A stretch of DNA of 25,382 nucleotides, taken from the NCBI GenBank assembly GCA_947482805.1, contig CANKLK010000014.1, positions 1 to 25,382 on the forward strand, given 5' to 3'. The notes below the pieces were generated by a model. It ran no database searches. It worked only from the letters and a program-made list of their open reading frames with translations, and was not told the DNA's origin. This document shows positions 7,290 through 15,126 of this stretch, piece after piece (position 1 is the first letter of the stretch; the number at the start of each line of letters is the position of its first letter). The position numbers and the translations under genes were made by a program. The stretch is from Flavobacteriaceae bacterium. GTDB taxonomy: Bacteria; Bacteroidota; Bacteroidia; Flavobacteriales; Flavobacteriaceae.

Positions 7290-7319
7290 TTTGAGTTTTT
7301 TTCTTAGAACCTTTTTTTT
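7284..7319 (+). terminator. Rho-independent terminator after the OmpA-family gene
   Basis: Left arm 7284-7295 pairs with right arm 7303-7314 over 12 base pairs, three of them G-U, around a loop of seven T. A run of T follows to 7319. Confidence 0.7.
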
Positions 7320-7373
7320 CTAAACGCTTCCAAAAAATGTGTTAATCAAACAGTTTTAACACTAACAATATTT

Positions 7374-7381
7374 TACTTTTG
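7374..7381 (+). promoter_or_regulatory. Promoter -7 box for the aldo/keto reductase
   Basis: TACTTTTG matches TAnnTTTG exactly and lies 28 bases before the ATG at 7410. No clear -33 TTG is visible. Confidence 0.55.
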
Positions 7382-7409
7382 TGCCACAAATTTTTTTTAA
7401 CTTCCAAAA

Positions 7410-8444
7410 ATGAACTATACTACGTTACCAAATACCAATATAAAAGTCAGTAAAATTTGCCTTGGTACCATGACTTTCGGAGAACAAAACTCTGAGAGCG
7501 ATGCCCATTCTCAATTAGATTATGCTATTGAAAAAGGAATTAATTTTATCGACACTGCCGAAATGTATCCCATTGCAGCCCGTGAAGCCACACTTGGAGA
7601 AACGGAAAGGTATATTGGAACCTGGTTAAAGAAATCGGGGAAAAGAGATGATTTGGTTATTGCTACAAAGATTGCTGGACCAAACAGAAAAATGGAATAC
7701 ATCAGAAATCCGTTAGATTTTTCAAAGAAAAGCATACACGAAGCAGTTGATTTGAGTTTAAAAAATCTACAAACTGAGTATATTGATTTATATCAAATGC
7801 ACTGGCCAGAACGTGTAATGAATATGTTTGGAAAACGCGGCGTTTCAAAAATTGACAATCAATGGAAAGAAAATTTCTTTGAAGTGTTGAGCATTTTCGA
7901 CGCTTTAATCAAAGAAGGAAAGATCAAACATATTGGGGTTTCCAACGAAAACCCGTATGGTGTTATGAAATTCATCAGCGAAAGCGAGAAACATAATTTA
8001 CCAAGAATCATTACGATTCAAAATCCATACTCGTTATTGAATCGTTTGTATGAAGTGGGACTTTCCGAAATTGGGATGCGAGAAAATGTTGGTTTATTGG
8101 CATATTCTCCATTAGGATTCAGCTTTTTGACAGGAAAACATTTGAGTGGGATTATACCAAATTCACGCTTAGCATTGTTTCCTCAATTTTCACGATATTC
8201 TAATGAGAATTGCATCAGAGCTACAAAATTATATCAGGAATTAGCACAGGCAAATGGGTTGACTTTAACTCAAATGGCTTTGGCTTTTGTAAACCAACAG
8301 GATTTTGTGACATCAACCATTATTGGTGCCACAAATATGGAACAGCTTCAGGAAAACATAGCAGCTTTTGAAACCGTTTTAAGTTCGGAAGTTATCAATG
8401 AAATCAATAAAATCCAGGAGTTAATACCTAATCCTGCGCCTTAA
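7410..8444 (+). CDS. Aldo/keto reductase, Tas-like (344 aa)
   Basis: Cytoplasmic NADPH-dependent oxidoreductase with a TIM-barrel fold. The catalytic tetrad is readable: D48 and Y53 (FIDTAEMY), K87 (IATKIAG) and H131 (YQMHWP). The opening pattern KICLGTMTFGEQNSE and the C-terminal cofactor-binding stretch with TIIGAT are typical of the E. coli Tas/YajO branch. Its substrate is unknown. It stands alone between a terminator and a convergent gene whose stop codon lies one base away, so transcripts from the two sides must overlap at their ends. Confidence 0.92.
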   Translation: MNYTTLPNTNIKVSKICLGTMTFGEQNSESDAHSQLDYAIEKGINFIDTAEMYPIAAREATLGETERYIGTWLKKSGKRDDLVIATKIAGPNRKMEYIRNPLDFSKKSIHEAVDLSLKNLQTEYIDLYQMHWPERVMNMFGKRGVSKIDNQWKENFFEVLSIFDALIKEGKIKHIGVSNENPYGVMKFISESEKHNLPRIITIQNPYSLLNRLYEVGLSEIGMRENVGLLAYSPLGFSFLTGKHLSGIIPNSRLALFPQFSRYSNENCIRATKLYQELAQANGLTLTQMALAFVNQQDFVTSTIIGATNMEQLQENIAAFETVLSSEVINEINKIQELIPNPAP

Positions 8445-8445
8445 A

Positions 8446-9840
8446 TTATTGTTTGATAATTTTTGATGTTGCAGTCAGACCACTTTGTGTTTCCACAGTA
8501 ACTAAATACATTCCTTTGGCTAAACTTGTTATGTTTACTGCGTTTGAATCTATGTTTTGAATATCTTGATTAAAAACGACTTTACCAGTTAGGTCGGCAA
8601 TAGAAATATTTTGTAATGCCAAATTATTGTTATTCTTGATGTATAATTCATTAGTAGCTGGATTTGGAAAAATAGTAACTTGACTTTCGTTAAGAGATAG
8701 CGTACTTAGTGAAGTATCTACTAATTTTGAAACAGAAGTTCCATTTGTAATATATAATTCACCGTTAACGTCTTCGCCAAAAGAAGTAATTACACCTGGC
8801 AAGTTTACATTCCAAGTAATCACACCTGAAGCGTCAACAAGTCCTATTTCTGCGGTACAATAATCGGCAAAAATATATTTGTTTGCAAGATTTGGATATA
8901 AAGTACCAGTGTAAAAATAACCACCGGTGATGGAACATCTGCCATTGGAACCATAAACATAATCTGTAAAAGGCGCAACTGTGTTCGCAAATGTTGGGCA
9001 ACCACTTGTGCTAAAAACAGAAGTTCCTTCATAACATCGCCAACCATAATTTAAACCTATATTAGGTAAAGGGAATGTTGTTTTATTGATTTCTTCACGA
9101 GTACTCTGACCAACATCAGCTATCCATAAATCTCCGTTTAATCTATTAAATGAATATTTCCATGGATTGCGTAAACCAATTGCCCAAATTTCGCGAAGAC
9201 CAGCAGTGGTCGCATAAGGATTAGTTGATGGAATACCATAATTTAATGACCCAAAAGTAGTATCAACATCTATTCGAAGCATTTTACCTAACATTACTCT
9301 ACTAGGAAAATTAGGGTCTATAGTCATGTTTTGAGAATATCCTTGTGGATCACCGCCACTTCCACCATCACCCAATCCGATGTATAAAAAACCATCGCGT
9401 CCAAATGCTAAACTCCCACCGTTATGATTATTGTATGGTTGGTCCACAGTCATTAAAATGGTAGCAGTAGTATTGGCTATATCTGGATTAGCAGAAACAC
9501 TATATCTAGCAATAATAGTGTCGCCAGCAGTATTGGTGTAATTGATATAAAAGAAACCATTGGTAGCATAATTAGGATGAAAAGCCAATCCTAGTAAACC
9601 TTGCTCACTTCCAGTACTCAATCCAGTAACAGTTAAAAATGGTGTAGCATTGATCGATCCGTTCGAATTAACAATTCTAATTAAACCTCCTTTTTGAACT
9701 ACAAATAGGCGAGAGTCGGCCGGCGGATGAACTAACGCTACTGCATTAGATAAACCTGTGGCAAAGGTTTGTACAGCTACCGTTTGCGCTGAAACCGAAA
9801 AAGCAAAAAGCGTAATGATAAAGAGTATTATTTTTTTCAT
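8446..9840 (-). CDS. Secreted sugar-dehydrogenase-like beta-propeller with T9SS sorting domain (464 aa)
   Basis: Extracellular protein of the glucose/sorbosone dehydrogenase (GSDH, PQQ-dependent soluble aldose dehydrogenase) family. The signal peptide is probably cleaved after VSA18. The beta-propeller domain (about 20-375) contains NHNGG (138-142, with the His expected to be catalytic), GLGDGGSGGDPQ (155-166) and IGLRNPWKYSF (221-231). Residues from about 384 (FPNPATNELYI ... KGMYLVTVE ... SKIIKQ) are a type A T9SS sorting domain, so the protein should cross the outer membrane and be anchored or released there. Whether it uses PQQ or which substrate it takes is unclear. It has its own promoter and lies directly downstream of a truncated gene. 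Confidence 0.88.
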   Translation of the reverse strand: MKKIILFIITLFAFSVSAQTVAVQTFATGLSNAVALVHPPADSRLFVVQKGGLIRIVNSNGSINATPFLTVTGLSTGSEQGLLGLAFHPNYATNGFFYINYTNTAGDTIIARYSVSANPDIANTTATILMTVDQPYNNHNGGSLAFGRDGFLYIGLGDGGSGGDPQGYSQNMTIDPNFPSRVMLGKMLRIDVDTTFGSLNYGIPSTNPYATTAGLREIWAIGLRNPWKYSFNRLNGDLWIADVGQSTREEINKTTFPLPNIGLNYGWRCYEGTSVFSTSGCPTFANTVAPFTDYVYGSNGRCSITGGYFYTGTLYPNLANKYIFADYCTAEIGLVDASGVITWNVNLPGVITSFGEDVNGELYITNGTSVSKLVDTSLSTLSLNESQVTIFPNPATNELYIKNNNNLALQNISIADLTGKVVFNQDIQNIDSNAVNITSLAKGMYLVTVETQSGLTATSKIIKQ

Positions 9841-9861
9841 AGCATGGTTTTTAATTCTGTG

Positions 9862-9891
9862 TAAATTTAGAAATAAAAAGTTTTAAATCAA
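9862..9891 (-). promoter_or_regulatory. Promoter (-33 TTG, -7 TAAATTTA) for the secreted dehydrogenase
   Basis: On the minus strand, TTG (9889-9891) is followed after 19 bases by TAAATTTA (9862-9869). This is the Bacteroidota arrangement with one mismatch in the -7 box. The box ends 21 bases before the ATG. Confidence 0.45.
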
Positions 9892-9927
9892 ATGGTTAAA
9901 AACACACAATTAGTTGGTATACTAAAC

Positions 9928-10131
9928 CTAAAATTCAAATAGGCCATTGAATTCGGCTTTCTGAATTGTAAAATTACATTGGTAATCACGGTTAAGTTTA
10001 GCATCAATGCGGTGAATAACATTGTCTAAAATGGAATTTCGAAAAGCAAAAAGCAACACCAATCCGAGCACTAATATGGCTCCACAGATTTTTAGGTAGA
10101 GAATTGCTTTTTTTTGCCTCTTGTTTGTCAT
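9928..10131 (-). pseudogene. Truncated 5' end of an AsmA-like envelope protein gene (67 codons)
   Basis: A short reading frame with one N-terminal membrane helix (about 10-27) followed by FRNSILDNVIHRIDAKL and CNFTIQKAEFNG. This is how the AsmA/TamB-like periplasmic proteins of Bacteroidota typically begin, with a signal anchor and then the start of a beta-rich chain several hundred residues long. Here the frame ends at residue 67, right where that chain should begin. I see no continuation in any frame before the next promoter. It begins 12 bases after the radA stop on the same strand, so it is probably transcribed with radA. I read it as a 5' gene remnant; a genuine small membrane protein remains possible. 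Confidence 0.55.
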
Positions 10132-10143
10132 TGTATTATTTAC

Positions 10144-11505
10144 TTAGCCAAACAACTGCTCTACCACTTCTTCAATTTTGGAAACCAAAACGATTTTTAT
10201 ACCGGGAAACTTAGTGGCAATCTTATTGTATTTGGAAACAAAAATCGTAGAAAAGCCTAATTTTTCAGCTTCCTGTATGCGTTGCTCTACACGGTTTATC
10301 GGACGAATTTCGCCCGAAAGGCCAACTTCGCCGGCAAAACATACATCTTTGCCCACAGCAATATCTTCATTAGAAGATAAAATAGCAGCTACTACAGCCA
10401 AATCAATCGCCGGATCATCAACTGAAATTCCACCGGTAACATTCAGGAAAACATCTTTGGTTCCGAGACGAAAACCTGCCCGTTTTTCCAATACGGCTAA
10501 AATCATGTTCAATCTTTTTGCATTATAACCTGTGGTGCTTCGTTGCGGCGTGCCATAAACTGCAGTAGAAACCAAAGCCTGTATTTCTATCATCAAGGGA
10601 CGCATGCCTTCTAATGTAGATGCAATGGCAGTTCCTGAAAGTTCCTCTTCACGATGTGAAATTAATATTTCGGAAGGGTTGGAAACTTCACGTAAACCGG
10701 AACCCTGCATTTCATAAATGCCCAATTCGGCAGTAGAACCAAAACGGTTTTTGAGCGAGCGAAGTATTCGGTATACATGATTTCTATCGCCTTCAAATTG
10801 CAAAACCGTGTCGACCATGTGCTCCAATATTTTTGGTCCGGCTATGTTCCCATCTTTGGTAATATGACCAATCAGAATCACCGGAATGTTGGTTTCTTTA
10901 GCAAATTTTATGAGCTCAGCAGTTGTTTCTCTTATTTGAGAAATGCTTCCTGCGGTGGATTCTATATAATCGGTGTGCAAGGTTTGTATTGAATCGATAA
11001 TGACAATATCGGGTTCGGTTTCTACTATATGCCGAAAGATATTTTGGGTTTTGGTTTCGGTTAAAATATAACAATTGTCGCTATTCGGATTAATCCTTTC
11101 TGCACGCATTTTGATTTGTTTCTGACTTTCTTCACCGGAAACATATAAGGTTTTATAAGGTAATTTTAAAGAAATCTGCAACAGCAACGTACTTTTTCCG
11201 ATGCCGGGTTCACCGCCTAAAAGTATTAAGGAACCAGGAACAATTCCGCCGCCAAGAACACGGTTCAATTCGCCATCAGCAGTATCCATTCGTACTTCTT
11301 GCGTGGAATCGATTTCTTTTATTCTAAGCGGTTTTGAAACTCGTTTAGATTCAGTATTCGAAGGTTTCCAACTTGCTTTTTCTTCCTTTTGAATAATTTC
11401 TTCTGCAATGGTATTCCACTCCTTGCACGAATTGCATTGGCCTTGCCATTTGGCATATTGAGCGCCACAATTTTGACAAAAAAAAGTAGTTTTTATTTTA
11501 GACAT
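10144..11505 (-). CDS. radA: DNA repair protein RadA/Sms (453 aa)
   Basis: RecA-related DNA helicase that acts at recombination intermediates in the cytoplasm. In order: an N-terminal zinc finger with C10, C13, C24 and C27; a RecA-like ATPase core with Walker A GEPGIGKST (98-106) and Walker B ending in D171 (IVIIDSIQ); the RadA-specific motif KNRFG (252-256); and a C-terminal Lon-protease-like domain (about 285-450), which lacks protease function in this family. The length is normal. It lies in the panC-panD-flippase-esterase gene string, with a 48-base gap from the esterase and no promoter I can identify, so it may be read from upstream. Confidence 0.96.
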   Translation of the reverse strand: MSKIKTTFFCQNCGAQYAKWQGQCNSCKEWNTIAEEIIQKEEKASWKPSNTESKRVSKPLRIKEIDSTQEVRMDTADGELNRVLGGGIVPGSLILLGGEPGIGKSTLLLQISLKLPYKTLYVSGEESQKQIKMRAERINPNSDNCYILTETKTQNIFRHIVETEPDIVIIDSIQTLHTDYIESTAGSISQIRETTAELIKFAKETNIPVILIGHITKDGNIAGPKILEHMVDTVLQFEGDRNHVYRILRSLKNRFGSTAELGIYEMQGSGLREVSNPSEILISHREEELSGTAIASTLEGMRPLMIEIQALVSTAVYGTPQRSTTGYNAKRLNMILAVLEKRAGFRLGTKDVFLNVTGGISVDDPAIDLAVVAAILSSNEDIAVGKDVCFAGEVGLSGEIRPINRVEQRIQEAEKLGFSTIFVSKYNKIATKFPGIKIVLVSKIEEVVEQLFG

Positions 11506-11553
11506 TTATGCTGAATTTATTTTACTGCGTCAGTCGCTTTGCTCGTGTCAGGA

Positions 11554-12777
11554 TTATTCTTGCTTTTTCTTTTCGGTTGGTGGAGTATTCGTTGGAGCTG
11601 TATCTGGTAGCGTTTCTTCCACATCAGGTTCATTTTTACCGTTCTTTAATTCGTCAGCTCTTTCAATCATCATGTCTTTTGTCAAATCACCAATTTCTTC
11701 TCGTTGGTAAGCCATCATATACGATTTAACCGCTTTTGCTGTCTCGCCCTTTTTTTCATACATCTGTCCCATTTGATAATCGGCCAACATTGATTTAGGG
11801 TAACTTTTTTTGGCTAATTGTGCTAATTTTTCAAACTCAGGATAGGCTTTGTTTTTCAAGATGGCAGCTTCTATTGCTTTAAAATCATTTAAACGAATAG
11901 GTAATTTTAGCGCAAATGACTTTTCAATCACATCGTATTTTCGAACTAAATAATCGACATATCCTGAAGTAAGCACAGTAATTTTTTCATTAAATTCAGT
12001 AGTTGAAATAGGTTGGTAAACAGAGAATATTTGGTACAATGCACTTGGAATAGAATTCAGAACCAACGAATAATGTGAAGCCCCTTTGAAATCATCAAAT
12101 CTGTAATTGAGTGATGGTTTATTGATTTTTTTTGCGACTTCGTCTAAAGCTAAAATCCGGTTGCGCATTTTTTTCATATCGCCACCGCCTGAAGAATGAT
12201 AGTAAAAAATTGGTTTTTGAATGGCTGCTAATCTATCCGGAAGTTGTTCTTCCATTCCTTTTGGAAGTTCAGGACTCATAGAAATATAGGCGTCAAAAAG
12301 CGGAACGTCTTTGTATAGATAACAATTTAAAAAGCCTGCTGTAGTGTCTAATCCGGCAATCATTTTAAAAGGAGCAGTTCTGTATTTTTTTTCTATATAT
12401 GGCAATAATTCCAAACCAATAAACTCAAAGAAAGCTTCTCCTTTTTCTGTTGGCAAACCATTTTCTTGGTCAACAGCGCAGTCGGTTTCGCGCTCGTTAT
12501 TTTTATTTTGAGAAATCCCAACGATAATAATTTCAGGCAAATCGTCCCAATAATTACTATAACTCAATGCCCCTTGGAAAGCATCAAAAAGAAAATCGCC
12601 ATCCAATAAAACTAAAACAGGATATTTTTGGTTTGGATGTTTATCGTATGAAGGCGGCAAGCCAATAGTAATTTCGCGGTCTTCGTTTAGTCTTTTAGAC
12701 GATATAGTATCGGTTATTTTTTGAGAAAAAATAGCGTTGGAACAAATGAAAAATAGAAACAGGATAATTTTTTTCAT
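11554..12777 (-). CDS. Esterase-fold (alpha/beta hydrolase) protein with TPR-like C-terminus (407 aa)
   Basis: Exported protein: signal peptide to about residue 18 (IFS-QK), then an esterase D/enterochelin-esterase-type alpha/beta hydrolase domain (about 20-255). That domain shows PPSYDKHPNQKYPVLVLLDGD, the FIGLELLPYIEKKYR segment and a likely catalytic His in GASHYSL (H235). The nucleophile elbow reads AGLDTTAG (141-148), putting Asp144 where related esterases have Ser. A TPR-like helical pair follows (about 315-360), then an acidic, proline/threonine-rich tail. It may be a non-classical or inactive hydrolase, or a binding protein. A candidate promoter lies upstream, overlapping the end of the flippase-like gene. 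Confidence 0.8.
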   Translation of the reverse strand: MKKIILFLFFICSNAIFSQKITDTISSKRLNEDREITIGLPPSYDKHPNQKYPVLVLLDGDFLFDAFQGALSYSNYWDDLPEIIIVGISQNKNNERETDCAVDQENGLPTEKGEAFFEFIGLELLPYIEKKYRTAPFKMIAGLDTTAGFLNCYLYKDVPLFDAYISMSPELPKGMEEQLPDRLAAIQKPIFYYHSSGGGDMKKMRNRILALDEVAKKINKPSLNYRFDDFKGASHYSLVLNSIPSALYQIFSVYQPISTTEFNEKITVLTSGYVDYLVRKYDVIEKSFALKLPIRLNDFKAIEAAILKNKAYPEFEKLAQLAKKSYPKSMLADYQMGQMYEKKGETAKAVKSYMMAYQREEIGDLTKDMMIERADELKNGKNEPDVEETLPDTAPTNTPPTEKKKQE

Positions 12778-12829
12778 GATGGTAGGCTTGGTTTGAATAG
12801 AATGGTTGTTAAATTGACTAGCAATATAA

Positions 12830-12837
12830 CAAAATTA
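12830..12837 (-). promoter_or_regulatory. Candidate -7 box for the esterase-fold gene
   Basis: TAATTTTG on the minus strand matches TAnnTTTG and overlaps the stop codon of the upstream gene, 52 bases before the esterase ATG. No clear -33 element. Confidence 0.4.
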
Positions 12838-13800
12838 TTTATTTCTATTTAAAACTGGAAGCAAAACATAGGAAATCAACCCGAGAAGAATGGTCAAAAT
12901 AGTTTGTGATGTCCAAACCAGCCATCCAAAAGCGGTTCCAACATCTTTTGTAATTCCGTAAAGTGAAAAAATCAAAGCAATAGAGAAAGGATAAGCGCCT
13001 AATCCGCCATTAGAAAAACCAACAGCCAGACTGCCAAAAATGAAGCCCATAATCACAATATCAAAATTGATTTCTGAAGTTTCAGGTAGAGCAAAAACGG
13101 CTACATAAAACATCATTAAATAAGAAAACCATATAAAAAATGAATGAAAAATATAATTCCATTTGTCTTTCATTTTATAAACAGTAGTTATTCCTTCAAT
13201 TAATCCGGACAATTTTTTCTTTAGTTTTAAGATTATTTGCCATTCGGCATAAATCCATATCATGATAAATAAAAAAAATAAAAATACCCCAACAATAGCT
13301 GTTAAAATCAAAGTTTGAAAGGATACATTTTCACTCAAAAGAAATTGGTAAATTTTATCAAATTGAGAAACAAATCCAATAAAAACAAAGAGGAAAAAGA
13401 TAAGCAAGTCAACAATTCTCTCAGCTACGATGGTTCCAAATGCTTTGTCGAATGGAACATTTTCATATTTTTTCAATAAAGCAGCACGCGAAATTTCGCC
13501 TGAACGAGGAACAGTCAAATTAACCAAATAAGAAACACAAACCGTAAAAAAATTATTCGAAAACTTAGTTTCGTAGCCCAAATGGTTTAATGCAAATTTC
13601 CAACGATAAGCTCTCGACCAATAACCTAAGCAGGCAATTACTAACGACAATAAAATAAAGTAGTAGTTTGCTTTTTCAAAACTGATTTTTATCTTATAAA
13701 TTTCCTCGGCCGTCAATGTGGTATATTGATAGTATATAATCCCAATTCCTATTAAAAGAGGAATGAGAACCGTCAACCATTTACTGATTTGTTTTTTCAA
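12835..13800 (-). CDS. YbhN/UPF0104 flippase-like membrane protein (321 aa)
   Basis: Polytopic inner-membrane protein of the lysylphosphatidylglycerol-synthase transmembrane-domain family (AglD/MprF-like, UPF0104). About eight hydrophobic segments are visible, with the family motifs RAYRW (63-67), VPRSGEISR (97-105) and TIVAERIVDLL (123-133). Members are thought to flip or handle lipid-linked molecules; the substrate is unknown. It lacks the soluble aminoacyl-transferase domain of MprF. It starts six bases after panD, so it sits in the same transcript, although no biochemical tie to pantothenate is evident. Confidence 0.88.
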   Translation of the reverse strand: MKKQISKWLTVLIPLLIGIGIIYYQYTTLTAEEIYKIKISFEKANYYFILLSLVIACLGYWSRAYRWKFALNHLGYETKFSNNFFTVCVSYLVNLTVPRSGEISRAALLKKYENVPFDKAFGTIVAERIVDLLIFFLFVFIGFVSQFDKIYQFLLSENVSFQTLILTAIVGVFLFFLFIMIWIYAEWQIILKLKKKLSGLIEGITTVYKMKDKWNYIFHSFFIWFSYLMMFYVAVFALPETSEINFDIVIMGFIFGSLAVGFSNGGLGAYPFSIALIFSLYGITKDVGTAFGWLVWTSQTILTILLGLISYVLLPVLNRNK

Positions 13801-13806
13801 GAGATT

Positions 13807-14157
13807 TTAGGTAAGGGAATTATTAGTTTCATTTGGAAAAATCAACCAAGGTTTGAAGCCTTTTGCTTCTTCAAAATCCATTAAAGCATAAGATATAATG
13901 ATAATAATATCACCTTTATGAACTTTTCTGGCGGCTGGACCATTTAGTGTAATATCGCCCGAATTTTTGATGCCTTTGATAACATAGGTTTCAAAACGTT
14001 CGCCATTATTGATATTTACAACGGAAACTTTTTCGCCTTCAATAAGGTTTGCCGCTTCCATTAAGGTTTCATCAATAGTGATACTGCCAATATAATTTAA
14101 ATCGGCTCCTGTAACTTTTACCCTGTGGATTTTAGATTTTACTACTTCAATTTGCAT
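13807..14157 (-). CDS. panD: Aspartate 1-decarboxylase PanD (116 aa)
   Basis: Cytoplasmic pyruvoyl enzyme that converts L-aspartate to beta-alanine, the second precursor of pantothenate. The self-processing site is exactly where expected: G24-S25 in YIGSITID, so Ser25 becomes the pyruvoyl group. Y58 (ETYVI) and the GPAAR loop (73-77) are also present. It sits 14 bases behind panC, whose product joins beta-alanine to pantoate. Confidence 0.96.
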   Translation of the reverse strand: MQIEVVKSKIHRVKVTGADLNYIGSITIDETLMEAANLIEGEKVSVVNINNGERFETYVIKGIKNSGDITLNGPAARKVHKGDIIIIISYALMDFEEAKGFKPWLIFPNETNNSLT

Positions 14158-14171
14158 GGCTCAAAAGTAAA

Positions 14172-15020
14172 TTAATTTAATGAAATCGTATCAATCAATC
14201 TGATTTTGTTGACAAAAACTGCGATGAAGGCACGGTATTTTTTTGTTTTGTTTTTTCGGATACAAGGTAATAGGGTTATTACGTCGGCAATTTCAAAATA
14301 TTCTAATTCAAAATTGCTCTGTTTTTCAAATGTTTTTATAACAAACTCGTTTACTGCTTCGGCCGACTTTGTTTTAAATAAATTCTGGGCATGAGATAGA
14401 GTTTTATATATAATAGCGGCTTCTTTTCGTTCAGCAGCTGATAATCTTTCGTTGCGCGAACTCATGGCTAAACCATTGGATTCTCTGTAGATTGGACAGC
14501 CAACAATTGTGACCGGAATTTTCAATTTTTCAACCATTTTCTTTACAATTTGCAATTGCTGAAAATCTTTTTCGCCAAAGTAGGCGTTGGTAGGTTTTAC
14601 TATATCGAAGAGTCGTTTTACGATAGTTCCAACGCCATTAAAATGTCCGGGACGAAACTTTCCCTCCATCTGATTTTCCAAACCATCAAAATCGAAATGC
14701 TCAGAAACCATATCGCCTCTGTAAATATCATCAACACTTGGTGCAAAGACAATAATATCATCAGAAACAGTTTTTATTTTTTTGATGTCTTTGTCTAATG
14801 TTTTAGGGTATTTTGCCAAATCTTCAGCATTGTTGAATTGTGTAGGATTGACAAAAATACTTACCACAACTATAGCGTTATATTGACATGCTTCTGATAG
14901 TAACGAAAGATGTCCTTCGTGAAGCGCACCCATTGTAGGCACTAAACCAACTGACGTTTCTTTATTTGAAATAGAATTAAGATGGGATATTAATTCGTTT
15001 TGAGTGGTAAAAAGGAGCAT
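14172..15020 (-). CDS. panC: Pantothenate synthetase PanC (282 aa)
   Basis: Cytoplasmic ATP-dependent ligase that joins pantoate and beta-alanine to make pantothenate. Nucleotide-binding motifs are clear: PTMGALHEGH (28-37, the HxGH signature), FVNPTQF (56-62), GKFRPGHFNGV (120-130), YFGEKDFQQ (147-155) and SSRNERLS near 187-194. The length is typical. It is the first gene of a minus-strand string with panD and has its own -7 box, in a short divergent intergenic region shared with the GT5 gene. panB is not in this window. Confidence 0.97.
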   Translation of the reverse strand: MLLFTTQNELISHLNSISNKETSVGLVPTMGALHEGHLSLLSEACQYNAIVVVSIFVNPTQFNNAEDLAKYPKTLDKDIKKIKTVSDDIIVFAPSVDDIYRGDMVSEHFDFDGLENQMEGKFRPGHFNGVGTIVKRLFDIVKPTNAYFGEKDFQQLQIVKKMVEKLKIPVTIVGCPIYRESNGLAMSSRNERLSAAERKEAAIIYKTLSHAQNLFKTKSAEAVNEFVIKTFEKQSNFELEYFEIADVITLLPCIRKNKTKKYRAFIAVFVNKIRLIDTISLN

Positions 15021-15041
15021 TGGCTTTCAGTAAATGAGTTG

Positions 15042-15049
15042 CAAACTTA
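15042..15049 (-). promoter_or_regulatory. Promoter -7 box for panC
   Basis: TAAGTTTG on the minus strand matches TAnnTTTG and ends 21 bases before the panC ATG. Confidence 0.55.
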
Positions 15050-15080
15050 CCATTTTCATAAATAACTGCATAAATTTTTG

Positions 15081-15088
15081 TACTTTTG
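15081..15088 (+). promoter_or_regulatory. Promoter -7 box for the GT5-DUF4270-glmS operon
   Basis: TACTTTTG matches TAnnTTTG and lies 38 bases before the ATG at 15127. It faces away from the panC box, with 31 bases between them. Confidence 0.55.
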
Positions 15089-15126
15089 CCTGTTTTTTAT
15101 TGCCAATAAATAAAGTAGATTAGATT

